In this document: positions 21,504 to 31,380 of the stretch, in pieces | How the letters are laid out: every line of letters begins with the position of its first letter | Numbering within the stretch: the stretch's first letter is position 1 | NCBI GenBank assembly: GCA_027886185.1 | Contig: WOAB01000563.1 | Coordinates: 7,254,001-7,318,000 of the forward strand | Direction of reading: 5' to 3' | From: Rheum nobile | Lineage: Eukaryota > Streptophyta > Magnoliopsida > Caryophyllales > Polygonaceae | Length of the DNA stretch: 64,000 bases | Notes under the pieces: model-generated | The model's input: only the letters and a program-made list of their open reading frames with translations | The model's database searches: none | What the model was told of the DNA's origin: nothing | Program-made: the position numbers and the translations under genes

Positions 21504-22569
21504 GCTTAGACCTTGCTCATCCTCGAGTAAGCTAATAGAAACCTACTCCTCTAATGAAATATCCAAGGTCTCAAGAAGCACAACAAAACTATCCACTAAG
21601 AACAGTACCTACTCATGAATCTCCAGGGCACCAACACAACACACCAGCTTCAAGGAAAGCAGAGTACTTCCCCCAAGCTTAACCCGAACACCATAGAGTG
21701 AATGTGACCATCTAATCCTAGCTCCAGTCTATCTTCTTATAACTCCCAAAGTGACCTACCTGAATCCTTCTTATGACTCAACCACTTATGTCGCCACGCC
21801 AGAATGAATGAATCCTAATAATCACTCATCTTCTTTTCACTCATTTTGCCTAGGCGCCCTTGCGGGTTTTCACCTAGCCACTCATTTCATTTTTCAAAGA
21901 TGAGCTCACCAGTCCTCACATCGCTCTTCAGCCGCTTTTTACCCCAGCCTAATGCTGGTCCGGGCCACCTGCTTATTGCCTAAGCCGCCTTTTCAGGTTT
22001 TTGACTTAGCCCATGATTTTTTTTATTTTTTTTATGAATATATAGACAGCAAGTACAAATATCTCCCCCATGCTTAAATATTGCATTGTCCTCAATGTAA
22101 TGAAAGACAAAAATGAAACTCGGGGGGAAAGAAAGATACCCACTAGCGATGCCGAGGTGGTCTGCGTCTCGGATGTCGTGGCTGGTGTGGCGGTGGAAAG
22201 TCATGGAGACAAGAGTCTCTGGTGCAATGGCGGGAGGCAATGAATTTAAGCCCATTGGTTATCGGCCCCCTAGATGTCTCCCACCTGTGTGAAGCAAAGG
22301 CGTCCCAATGCTTGGTGTGAAGGCACTGCACCAGTGACGGATCTCGAAACATCCGCATGTCCTCATCAAGCTCAGCTATTCACTCCCCATACTGTCTACC
22401 GGGGTCTACAGGATCACTCGAAGTACATGCGGCATTGTGTTGTCCATCAGCAGCATATGCATAATCAATGAAAGCAGTATCAACTGGCATATCTGCAAAG
22501 TCCTCTTGATGCTCCTCCTCATCAGCTAAAGTGTGTCATTCCATCATCTCAGCATCGGAATAAAGTTGG

Positions 22570-22690
22570 GCAGCGGGGCCGCGATCGCAGTTTTCACCCG
22601 CGCCCGCAGTTTTTTTTTTTAGGAGAAGTGGACTTACAGTGGTAAAACCGCGGTCGCGGTTTTTGGGCCGCGATCGCGGTTTCGCATCTG
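22570..22690. repeat. CCGCG-NN-CGCGG palindromes in the 3' non-coding part
   Basis: Four units: CCGCGATCGCAG, CCGCGCCCGCAG, AAACCGCGGTCGCGGTTT and CCGCGATCGCGGTTT, around a run of T near 22610-22620. Same family as 21140-21320 and 23625-23830. Confidence 0.85.
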
Positions 22691-22858
22691 TTGTGCTGCG
22701 AACTCCGTCTTCGAAACTCTTGCTTGCGTTTTAGTCTAAAAATGAAACAACAATAATAGAAACTTGAAAAGAGAAGACATGAAAAGAATTACATACCTCG
22801 GGTTGCCTCCCGAGCAGCGCCTTGGTTAATGTCGTGGCTCGACGTAGTGCCATTCAGA

Positions 22859-24124
22859 TCAACTCGGGTTACTCACATCAACCGAACACTTAGGATCAAA
22901 ATCAGGAGGGTGTCTCTTTGCATCATCAATGTTGTATTCGACCCTCAACCCATCAAATTCCATAGTGAGTGAACCACTACTCACATCAATTTTTGTGTTT
23001 GTCGTTTTCAGAAACGGTCTACCCAACATCACAGGGGTTGCATGCTTATCATGTCCCATATCCATCACAAAGAAGTCAGCGGGAAAAATCAGATTACCAA
23101 CCTTTACCAAAACATCCTTTACTACCCCCTTTGAATAAACATTAGACATATCGGCTAATTGAATCATTGTCCCAGTTTCATGCAATGGTCCAAGCCCCAA
23201 AGATTCATAAAGCGAGAGAGGTAACACATTAATAGATACACCCAAATCTAGTATGGCTTTATCAAACTTGGTGTCACCTATCGTACAAGGAATACTAAAC
23301 ATGCCAGGGTCGCTACACTTCTTAGGCATTCGCTTCTGAAGCATAGCAGACACATTTTCACTAACCTGAACTTTTTTCTTTACCTTCAACTTCTTATTCC
23401 TCTTGATCGTACATAGTGCCTTAAGAAATTTAGCATAACAAGGAACACTTTTAATCAATTTTATCAAAGGAATGTTTACCTCACAGTTACTGAAGGTCTC
23501 GAAAATCTCCTTGTCATTCTTCGGCCTTCTAGTGTCCTTCAATGCCTCAGGGAATGGCGCAATGGGCTTGTACGAATTTAGTGGAGGAAAATATAGACGC
23601 ACATAGTCGTCATGCACGTCAACAGGGAAACCGCGGTCGCGGTTTGGGACCCGCGGTCGTGGTTCTGCTTTTGTAGCTTCTGGACTATCAGTGGACAAAC
23701 CGCGGTCGCGGTTTTCCACCCGCGGTCGCGGTTTTTGACGCTGTTCAACCTCTGATTTTCCGTCTTTTTGCAGTTTCTCCTCTATAAGCAAACCGCGGTC
23801 GCGGTTTTGGACCTGCGGTCGTGGTTCCTTGTATGCAGCTTCCGACACTTCATCCAATTGCGTTCCACTTCTTAGCATAATCGCACTCACGTTTTGCACT
23901 GGGTTCAACTTCGTTTGTGATGGGAGTTTATGCGCATCCCTAGCCTCTAGTTTGCTCACTGCCAGAGAGATCTGCCCAACCTGCTTCTCTAAGTTTTGAA
24001 TGCTAGACTTGGTCTCTTGATCTTGTTCTTGTCCCTCACGGACAGCGTTCCACCTTTGATGACGGGCAGATCTTGTCTGGTTATCCATTTGTAACAGGAA
24101 AAAACAACACATTAGAAGCAACAA
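22859..24124 (-). CDS. gag-protease frame fused at its 5' end to the MULE PMD exon
   Basis: A 421-residue open frame. Residues about 13-36 (MDNQTRSARHQRWN to GQEQD) match the MULE-B minus strand at 30418-30343, so they come from the MULE. From QETKSSIQNLEKQVGQIS onward it is plant Athila/Tat-type gag C-terminus (NVSAIMLRSGTQL), then a protease with AILDLGVSINVLPLSLYESL, GTMIQLADMSNVYSKGVV, FFVMDMG and VMLGRPFLKT. The active site is DLG rather than DTG or DSG, as is common in this group. Residues about 96-175 contain three RPRV(x)NRDRG repeats encoded by the palindrome array. No RT follows. Whether it is expressed is unknown. Confidence 0.82.
   Translation of the reverse strand: MLLLMCCFFLLQMDNQTRSARHQRWNAVREGQEQDQETKSSIQNLEKQVGQISLAVSKLEARDAHKLPSQTKLNPVQNVSAIMLRSGTQLDEVSEAAYKEPRPQVQNRDRGLLIEEKLQKDGKSEVEQRQKPRPRVENRDRGLSTDSPEATKAEPRPRVPNRDRGFPVDVHDDYVRLYFPPLNSYKPIAPFPEALKDTRRPKNDKEIFETFSNCEVNIPLIKLIKSVPCYAKFLKALCTIKRNKKLKVKKKVQVSENVSAMLQKRMPKKCSDPGMFSIPCTIGDTKFDKAILDLGVSINVLPLSLYESLGLGPLHETGTMIQLADMSNVYSKGVVKDVLVKVGNLIFPADFFVMDMGHDKHATPVMLGRPFLKTTNTKIDVSSGSLTMEFDGLRVEYNIDDAKRHPPDFDPKCSVDVSNPS
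23625..23830. repeat. CCGCG palindrome array lying in frame inside the gag-protease ORF
   Basis: Six diads pair up as three AAACCGCGGTCGCGGTTT-like units each followed after a few bases by a CCGCGGTCG(C/T)GGTTT unit, at about 23629, 23698 and 23791. In the minus-strand frame they encode (K/E)PRPRV or PQVQ then NRDRG. All keep the frame open. Confidence 0.88.
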
Positions 24125-24244
24125 CTCCTAAAAAAACAACACTTTAGCTCCAAAAAACAACACTTAAACATGCCGACGGGTTGCTCAGCTTACTGAATTT
24201 CCTTCTTGAAAGATTTCAAATTTGTATAACATTACAGAAAGTAC

Positions 24245-24325
24245 TAGCCGCATCTGTGACGGATCAACACTTAAAATGTCTGTGACATATCAAAGAGACC
24301 CGTCCGTGACGGACGGGTTGTTCAG
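24245..24325. repeat. CCGT-G-ACGG palindromes near the MULE-A right side
   Basis: TCTGTGACGGATCAAC and CCGTCCGTGACGGACGGG, with a decayed unit (TCTGTGACATATC) between. MULE-B has three units at the same place (30590-30645). Confidence 0.8.
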
Positions 24326-24597
24326 CTTCTTCCCCAACATTCAAACATGTCGAGATACCCTAAAATTCAAACAAGTACAAATCAACAATATTTGTCCAGA
24401 TTCAAGACATTTTTCCATTTCAAACAACATTCAAACAAGTTCAAATCCAACATTAAACACTTAATCATGTAAACCCTAAAACCTAATTCATCAAAAATTT
24501 GCAAATAACATTCAATAATTTCAACACCATTAAACTAAGCCAAGAACAAGTATAGATTTAACTACCTTGACGGTTCATAATGGACGAATTCGATTGA

Positions 24598-24775
24598 TAC
24601 GTGACGGATTGAAAGGAAGAGAGCGAAGAGATTGGGGCTGAGAGAGACGAAGCCTTCTTTGGGTGAAATGACGAAAGGGACGAAGTTGCTGTATTTATGG
24701 GCAGCAACTTCGTCTGTGACAGAGGAGGGCCATCCGTCTGTGACGAACAGATGTGTTTGGTCCATCACGGACGAA
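24598..24775. repeat. CCGT-type palindromes at the MULE-A right end
   Basis: Units at about 24600 (ACGTGACGGATTG), 24712 (TCTGTGACAGAGG), 24738 (TCTGTGACGAACAG) and 24762 (CATCACGGACGAACC). They sit just inside the terminal inverted repeat. Confidence 0.78.
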
Positions 24776-24815
24776 CCAGGGCGGCAAATAGAAATTTACC
24801 CAGGGCGTTATTACT

Positions 24816-26495
24816 CAAGATAAGGAAGATATTTTTATTTGGTAGATATCGTACTAAAATTTATTATTATTATTATTAGAGATAAATATATATGAATTAT
24901 CTTCTTTTTACAAAAAAAGATATACGAAATTAATGAAATAATTATTATTATGATAAATTAGATATTATCTTCTTATATAATATATAATAATAATAATTAT
25001 TAGAGATAGATATAGATTATCTTCTTTTTACCAAAAAAAATATTTACCAAAAAGGAAGATATACGTAATTGTCAAAAAAAATATTATTTTTATTATTAGA
25101 TATTATCTTCTTATATAATATATAATAATTAAAGATTTATTATTATAATATTTTTGGGTGGGATGGATGAGGTGGCATAGTTAAGAGGCCTACACATAGG
25201 CGAATTGACGTGGTGACGATACGTATGCGAATTGAACATGAGACCAACACGTAGAAAATAGACTTCTATTTTAGTGTATATATATAAATATATACAATTT
25301 CAATTCCCATGAAGTTCGGTCATGTGGAGTCAATTTTTTTATATGGTAACTTTTGGTGGTTATACCTTACAGGATAGATTTATAATAAAAAAAATTATAT
25401 GTAAGGAAAAAGATATAATAATGCAAAATATATATCGTACTAAATTGAAAAAATCGATGCAAATTCATCTATCAAAGGTGAAAAGTAGCGAAGGAGTTCC
25501 TACTTAATTAGAAGAATCAACGCGCAAGATTTCAGACTGGTACTCACAACCGATTATTATTACTAATTAATTTTTTTTACGTGTCTTCTCTTTTGATTCA
25601 TAGCAACGCTTAGTGCAGTAAAGGCATTGAATTTGATTAATAATGAATATTAAGATAAAAATACATGTTTTGAAGTTGGAAAATTTGGATATTAACCTAT
25701 AAAATTATCTTAGCTACTATTTAAATTTGATATTATGGGGAATTAATATATCACAATCAATCTGTTTAATTTAAAGCACATAAAGTATGACTTATTTTAA
25801 ATTAATAACAAACTGAAAAAATAATTTAAAAGTTTAATTTTTTAAAAGGAGATAGATTTATAACTTAATAAAATTAGATCATTATATTCTTACGTAGATA
25901 TTGTACATTAGAAATATCTCAACCATAGAATATGATAAGTTAGTGATAGCTAAAGTTGTTATATATTAAAAGTATGAGGAAAGTTATACAAAAATACCAC
26001 TTTTTTTGAATTTATTAGTGCTTAAATCACAAATAATTTTAATTAAAAAAATCGGATTATTATTTTTAATTCGAAATAATAGGATAATTTTTTATATTGT
26101 CAAAATTAAATTAGTTTTAAATAGTTATGGTAAAATTCAAATAATAAGATAAAGTTTTTATAGAGAAATAAACAATAAGATAAGAAATGATATAATTATT
26201 ATTTAGTTTTAAATAGTTATGGTATATATAGATTGTGTTTATATCTTATACTTAAAGATACATTAAAAGTATGAGGAAAGTTATACAAAAATACCAAAAA
26301 TTTTGGATTTATTAGTTTTTAATTCATAAATAGTTTTTATTAAAAAATTCAGATTTATTATTTTTACACCGAAATAATAAGATAAAGTTTTTATATTTTC
26401 AATTTTCTTAGTTTTAAATAGTTATGGTAACAATTCAAAAATAAGATAAGAAATGATATAATTATTATTTAGTTTTAAATTAGTATATATACTCA
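24816..26495. other. AT-rich non-coding DNA with degenerate repeats
   Basis: No gene is supported. At 24830-25140 a segment near GGAAGATAT...ATTATCTTCTTTTTAC repeats two to three times. At 25145-25290 lies a piece (GAGGCCTACACATAGGCGAATTG and CACGTAGAAAATAG) that recurs at about 32820-32950. From 26000 to 26480 a unit around TAGTTTTAAATAGTTATGG and AAATAAGATAAGAAATG repeats. These look like remains of an old AT-rich element into which MULE-B inserted. Confidence 0.55.
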
Positions 26496-26534
26496 ATTTC
26501 TATTTAGCGCCCGAGTGAAATTGCTATTGCATGC

Positions 26535-26660
26535 CCCGTTTCGTCCGTCACAGACCAAAGGTATCCGTCCGTGACGGACCATTGAGCTTCATCCGTGACG
26601 GATGGATTCATTTGGTCCGTGACGAACGGATCCATTTGGTCTATGACGGACGAGGTTAAC
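26535..26660. repeat. Five-unit CCGT palindrome array at the MULE-B left end
   Basis: Units TCCGTCACAGACC, TCCGTCCGTGACGGACC, ATCCGTGACGGATGG, GTCCGTGACGAACGG and TCTATGACGGACGAGG, with spacers such as ATTCATTTGGTC. MULE-A has one unit between the same flanks. Confidence 0.88.
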
Positions 26661-26820
26661 AACCATAAAATTGAATGTTACTTGTCCCCACCTAACAACA
26701 TTAACTACCCCGTCATACTCATTAATATTACGGCAAAAAACAACCCTAAACCTCAATCACTCATTCATTTCCATCCCACAACACTTCTTTCATTCTCTTC
26801 CACTACTTTGATTCTTTTTC

Positions 26821-28376
26821 ATGGCAAATGAATATGATTTTTCCAACTTCAATGGTGGAGAAGATGTTTCAAGGGATTATCATCACAATGAGGTATGTTT
26901 TTACTTTACATGTTAGTACAAGTTAAGAATTTTATGGTTCTCTCTTGTGAATGTCTATATGTTTGAGTTGTTCTTTAGAAAAACAAACACTTTCTTAAGG
27001 TAATTCTCAATAGTTGTTCCTATATATTCATAAAAACTTCATCTTTGAATATGTTGTACTAAAAAGTTAGAGATTTTGTGTGCAAAACTGCATGTTTGAG
27101 TGTTTGGCCTTGTTCTATTGAATTTTTACTAGATCATTGCAAGTGTAAGAACTTTATTCGTCGACTATTTTTGAAAGAAAATCGTCTGTGACGAATGGAT
27201 TAGTTTCGTCCCTGATGAATGGATTGCCTCCATCCGTCACGGATGGAATGTATCCATTCATCACGGATGGATCTGTTTAACAGAAATTGCATTCTTACCT
27301 GCTTTTATGCTAACTTGTTTTTTTACTTCAATAGGAGAACAATTTCGTGAACAACGGTATTAACAATATGTCCCTGAATGAGTGGGACATGGCACCACCG
27401 TCCTTCTCACTTGGGTTGTTCGGCGAAAGTTGTGCGCCTCAACAATCTCATATACCGTTATTAGATAGTTTACCTCGTAGTGGAATTCCGTCCGTAAGGT
27501 GACAGGCTCCACCTCAGTTTGAAAGACTTCTTGACTACACCACATGGCAGTCTAGACACGATATTTGGTCAATATCATTCAAAGATGGATAACCAAGTGA
27601 AGGACATCAAGGGGACCTTCAACGAGAGTGTACAAAACATGATGACTCTTGTGACAGGAGCTGATGTTTTCAAGCTGTTGAAGTACAAAGTATCTAAGGT
27701 TGCACTTGATCGCTTGACGGAGGAATACAGAAAAGGGGGAAATCTATTTTATGACAATACTTGTAGATGCCAGATGAGGGTGAGAGATGGATTGTCGTGT
27801 GTGCATGACATCGCTAGATATGTGACGAGTTAAATCTCTATTCAGCCTTCAGCGTTGCATCCGTTTTGGAGACGATTGAGTTTGTCAGAAGTACAAGACG
27901 AAGGTGAGGTTGAGGTGAAGCGCAGAGTCGCGAGATCTTTGATGGATCAGTTTTATACGGATCAGTTCCCCAATCTGTCAGCAGATGATCAAGAAAAATG
28001 TGTCTCACGACTTTACGACATAGCTCGCCCCGAGGGGACTAGTCTACAAAAGTCGGCTATTGTGAGGCATAAGGGACGGCCAATGGGAGCTCCAAATAAA
28101 GATACCACTAAAAGACATCCTTCTTCATGGGAGTACACAAACAAAGATATGGAAGGGATACCTCCCAAAAGGCAACGAGGTAGGCCACCAAAGCTCACTA
28201 GTACACCTTCACCAAACCCTAAAGCTCCTACCACTCCTTTGAGGTCATCTCAGGCTAGAGCTCCCAAGAATCCAGTGGGTCAAATGTTTTCACCACCTTA
28301 TCTGTCTCTACAGTCCTTCATTAAAGACTTTGAGCCGTATAAGGGTAAGTTTCGTCGTGTATGCACGAACACTTGA
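26821..28376 (+). pseudogene. MULE-B transposase remnant (N-terminus joined to SWIM region)
   Basis: Exon 1 (26821-26892, MANEYDFSNFNGGEDV) and the start of exon 2 (27335 on, ENNFVNNGIN) are kept, then at about 27517 the frame jumps to LKDFLTTPHGSLDTIFGQYH, the segment just after the catalytic Glu of MULE-A. SWIM reads NTCRCQMRVRDGLSCVHDIARY. After a TAA at 27831-27833 the frame continues with LHPFWRRLSLSEVQDEGEVE, DQFPNLSADDQEKCVSRLYD and KRQRGRPPK to a TGA at 28374-28376. A stop also lies near 27500. The DDE core is absent, so it cannot catalyse transposition. Confidence 0.85.
27183..27270. repeat. CCGT palindrome array in MULE-B intron 1
   Basis: Four units: TCTGTGACGAATGGA, TCCCTGATGAATGGA, TCCGTCACGGATGGA, TTCATCACGGATGGA. 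MULE-A has five here. Confidence 0.85.
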
Positions 28377-29017
28377 ACGGTTACTTTGATATTGTTGGTG
28401 ATGGAAACTGTGGATACAGAGCCGTTGCAGATCAAATAGGCATCGGGCATGAACAACGGAGGATCGTCCAACAAGCCAAGATTGACAAGGTGAAAGAAAT
28501 TTGGGAATTGTATGCTAAGACTTGCCTCTTTGAGACGACGCTGGAAAAAGTACTACAACAACTTACATGGTTTGACTCTGGGATGGCCCTAGAGAAGACT
28601 TGGATGGTACTTCCAGATATGGGTTGTCTGGTTGCATATGCATTCAATTGTGCAGTTGTCATGGTGGGTGGTCTAAATGCTACTTTCTTGCCTTTGTAAG
28701 CGGTTCCACATCATCCCAGAGGTGCTAAGCTTAAGACGATATGCATCTGCCATGTTGAGAAGGAGAGTCATTTCATTTCGGTATGGTACTAATCATTTTA
28801 TATTTATTATTTAAACCCATGAACTAGGCAACTGAGTACGTTCTCCATTCTTTTGTAGATGGCCCTATCAGAGGAGTCACCATTTCCGCTAGTATTTGTC
28901 ATGTGGGAACATGCACATGATGTATCTGCTGCTTGTCTGTATGATCCATTTAGTCCTTAGTTGATGGCGTACGGACCTTCTTCCACAAGAAAGAGACGAG
29001 GTCGCAAGCCGATTTAA
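28361..29017 (+). CDS. OTU-like cysteine protease domain of MULE-B, active-site Cys kept
   Basis: From ATG 28361 the frame reads MHEHLNGYFDIVGDGNCGYR and then AVADQIGIGHEQRR. It continues through WFDSGMALEKTWMVLPDMGC and VVMVGGLNATFLPL, a stop at 28697-28699, then ICHVEKESHFIS to a GT donor at 28791. After a GT-AG intron the last exon 28859-29017 ends RKRRGRKPI, with a TAG near 28957. GDGNC holds the expected catalytic Cys and ESHF a candidate His. The start overlaps the upstream SWIM-containing frame by 16 bases in another frame. The overall protein is broken by the stops but the catalytic box is intact, unlike MULE-A. Confidence 0.78.
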
Positions 29018-29307
29018 ATGCTATTGTACTCGCACATTGCAATGCTATTATGATCCATGTTTTATGTCCCGTCTTTGGATGCTAATGTACTCGCCAAGAG
29101 ATCTATGTTTTATGTCCCGTCTTTGGAGAAGTATAACTTTTTTCTACGTAACGCTGATTTGAGTGATTCCAACGCCAGATTAAAGTAAAAGATGTCAACT
29201 ATAACCCCTTCAAAATTCAGCGCGTTTGGACAAAGATTTAGCTTCTGACAAACCGTGCCACTTTATAGAAGCTAACTGTTCAAGTGTAAAACCTGACGCG
29301 ATCCTCT

Positions 29308-30418
29308 CATCATCCAGCTTTGTGGTCAAGCAATGATTTTTCAAATTGTCTGCAGTGAGTTCACGTTGTGCCATTCCGGGTGTCAACTCAAAGAACTCCA
29401 TTGCCCTCAAAACTTGTTCATTGAATAATTCATTTTCGCCCTTGATACGATCTTGGAGAGGAAGTCTCATTCCATCCCCATCAATGTTGAGGCCCAAAAT
29501 CATGTAGTTATCCAGAAGAGTTATAGTCATCTCTCCAAATGGCATATGAAATGAATTGGTCTCCGGCTGCCATCGCTCCACAAAAGTAGAAATCAAAGGC
29601 TGATCTATATAAGTATAGATCAAGTCCTGCAGATGTGTGATGCCGCTGTTTCGGGCAAGATCGCACCATGGAGAGTGATCATCTAGCCTCCATTTCCTTA
29701 GTTGCTCATGCATGTGCTGAAACATGAGAGTTTCTCGCTCCTATAAAAGAAAATGTTAGATACAAAAATAAATAGCGAAATAATTTAATAACAATATCAA
29801 GTTTTGATAACTTACGATGCCTTGATAAATGAAGTATGTTGTGTGGGCTATGAAGCTAAACAACAACTTTGGGTTCTCTGGACCTCCCGCTACAGGTCCT
29901 ACCAACTTCGGATCAATATCATCCCGGCCTCCAGCCTGCCTAGGCTGTCTAGAAGCAGTCGATTCCTCCGCCGGTTCCTCAAAGCTAGGCTACTGAGCGG
30001 GTCAAACACCTTGCCCACTCATATCTCCCAACCACATGGGCCAACCACTAGGCTGTTCAGGTATAGGAGGTATATACCATGTCGGATCCTATAAAATAAA
30101 TTATTAAAAACAATATTAAAAAATATAATAGTTTAATTAACTAAGCATATATATAGTTACTTACCTCATCCGGGTTAACTGTCTGGTATATGGGTGGATC
30201 GTTAAACGGCATGGTGTTCAATGGTGGGTCTGGATATATCGGTTCCTCCACCGGTTCATTTACCGTGCTCGGTCCCGCTCCGTCGCCTTTTTTTTTATTT
30301 TTTTCTTCGAAGGTTCCCTTCTTCGGTATACGATGGCCTCCTAATCTTGTTCTTGTCCCTCACGGACAATGTTCCATCTTCGATGACAGGCAGATCTTGT
30401 CTGGTTCTCCATCAGTAA
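29308..30418 (-). pseudogene. Plant mobile domain gene of MULE-B, 3' exons deleted
   Basis: Minus-strand parts are a 5' segment from 30418 (MENQTRSACHRRWN, then KKGDGAGPSTVNEPVEEP in another frame), a segment at about 30090-29815 (YIPPIPEQPSGWPMWLGDMS and GGRDDIDPKLVGPV), and a PMD exon 29740-29308 with HMHEQLRKWRLDDHSPWCDL, FVERWQPETNSFHMPFGEM and LLDNYMILGLNIDGDG. The donor after the second segment is intact (GTAAGT at 29815). The 3' exons present in MULE-A are deleted, so no full PMD is possible. Confidence 0.75.
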
Positions 30419-30587
30419 CAGGAAAAAACAACACATTAGAAGCAACAACTCCTAAAAAACAACTCTTTAGCTCCAAAAAAACACACTTAAACATCCCGAT
30501 GGGTTGCTCAGCTTACTGAATTTCCTTCTTGAAAGATTTCAAATTTGTATAACATTATAGAAAGTACTAGCCGCATCAAAGAAATTT

Positions 30588-30650
30588 GTCCGTGACGGAT
30601 CAACAAGATCTGTCCGTGACGGATCGAACAGATTCGTTCGTCACAGACGG
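30588..30650. repeat. CCGT palindromes, MULE-B right side
   Basis: Three units: GTCCGTGACGGATCAAC, GTCCGTGACGGATCGAAC and TTCGTCACAGACGGG. MULE-A has two at the same place. Confidence 0.85.
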
Positions 30651-31044
30651 GTTGTTCAGCTTCTTCCCCAACATTCAAACATGCCGAGATACCCTAAAAT
30701 TCAAACAAGTACAAATCGACAATATTTGTCCAGATTCAAGACATTTTCATTTTCCCATTTCAAACAACATTCAAACAAGTTCAAATCCAACATTAAACAC
30801 TTAATCATGTAAACCCTAAAACCTAATTAATCAAAAAATTGCAAATAACGTTCAATAATTTCAACACCATTAAACTAAGCCAAGAACAAGTACAGATTTA
30901 ACTAACCTGGCGGTTCGTAATGGATAAATTCGATTGATATGTGACAGATGGAAAGGAAGAGAGCGAAGAGACTGGAGCTGAGAGAGATGAAGCCTTCTTT
31001 GGATGAAATGACGAAGGGGACGAAGTTACTGTATTTATGGGCAT

Positions 31045-31142
31045 CAACTTCGTCCGTGATGGATGAGGGACATCCATCCGTGACGGACGAAAGGCATTTG
31101 TCCGTGACGAACATATGTGTTTTGTCTGTCACGAACGAACCA
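31045..31142. repeat. CCGT palindromes at the MULE-B right end
   Basis: Four units: GTCCGTGATGGATGAGG, ATCCGTGACGGACGAAAG, GTCCGTGACGAACAT and GTCACGAACGAACC, just inside the terminal repeat. Confidence 0.85.
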
Positions 31143-31380
31143 GGACGACAAATAGAAATTTACCCGGGGCGTGAAATAACAATGGCCTATATATATAGAT
31201 AATTATGGATTTATTATTTGTAAATCATAAATATTTTTTATTAAAAAAATTCGAATTTATTATTTTTAAACTGAAATAATAAGATAAAGTTTTTAATTGT
31301 CAATATTATTTAGTTTTAAATAGTTATGATAAAAATTAGGAAATAAGATAAGAAATGATATAATTATTAGAGCGAATTTC

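Larger units (their letters stand above)
20221..24016 (-). mobile_element. Non-autonomous Ty3/Gypsy element fragment (gag-protease only) inside MULE-A
   Basis: On the minus strand a gag-protease frame runs to 22859, followed by 1.35 kb without RT, RNase H or integrase, then a polypurine tract and a complete LTR (21492-20221). This coding content resembles TR-GAG type non-autonomous LTR elements. The right edge at about 24016 is not an LTR: homology to MULE-B resumes exactly there, and about 390 bp of MULE sequence (MULE-B 29953-30343) is missing. So the 5' LTR, the gag N-terminus and part of the MULE were lost together. The stretch 21504-22560 carries no gene. Confidence 0.75.
13482..24815 (+). 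mobile_element. MULE-A: Mutator-like element with transposase-OTU and antisense PMD gene
   Basis: Borders come from comparison with MULE-B and from inverted ends. The left end reads ATTTCTATTTAGCGCCCGG then ATTGCTATTTCACGCCCCG; the right end is its decayed inverse complement (GTAAATTTCTATTTGCCGCC). Each end therefore holds two tandem versions of one 19-bp unit. Inside are a plus-strand transposase gene (13712 to about 16860), an OTU protease frame (16878-17552), a convergent minus-strand plant mobile domain gene (18368 to about 20213), a 3.8 kb LTR-element fragment (20221-24016) and several palindrome arrays. Target duplications are not clear. Both genes are broken. Confidence 0.82.
26496..31183 (+). 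mobile_element. MULE-B: deletion derivative of the MULE-A family
   Basis: Left end ATTTCTATTTAGCGCCCGAG then ATTGCTATTGCATGCCCCG; right end, inverted, ATTGTTATTTCACGCCCCG then ATTTCTATTTGTCGTCC. The body is collinear with MULE-A but lacks A positions about 14441-16059 (FAR1 domain and DDE core) and 17850-19553 (PMD 3' exons). It lacks the LTR-element insertion and keeps 390 bp of PMD sequence that MULE-A lost. With no transposase core it could move only with help from another copy. About 4.7 kb. Confidence 0.85.

Noticed and set aside
26486..31195. Target-site duplication of MULE-B from TATATA runs on both sides
   Set aside because: The flanks are simple TA-rich DNA and the match could be chance.
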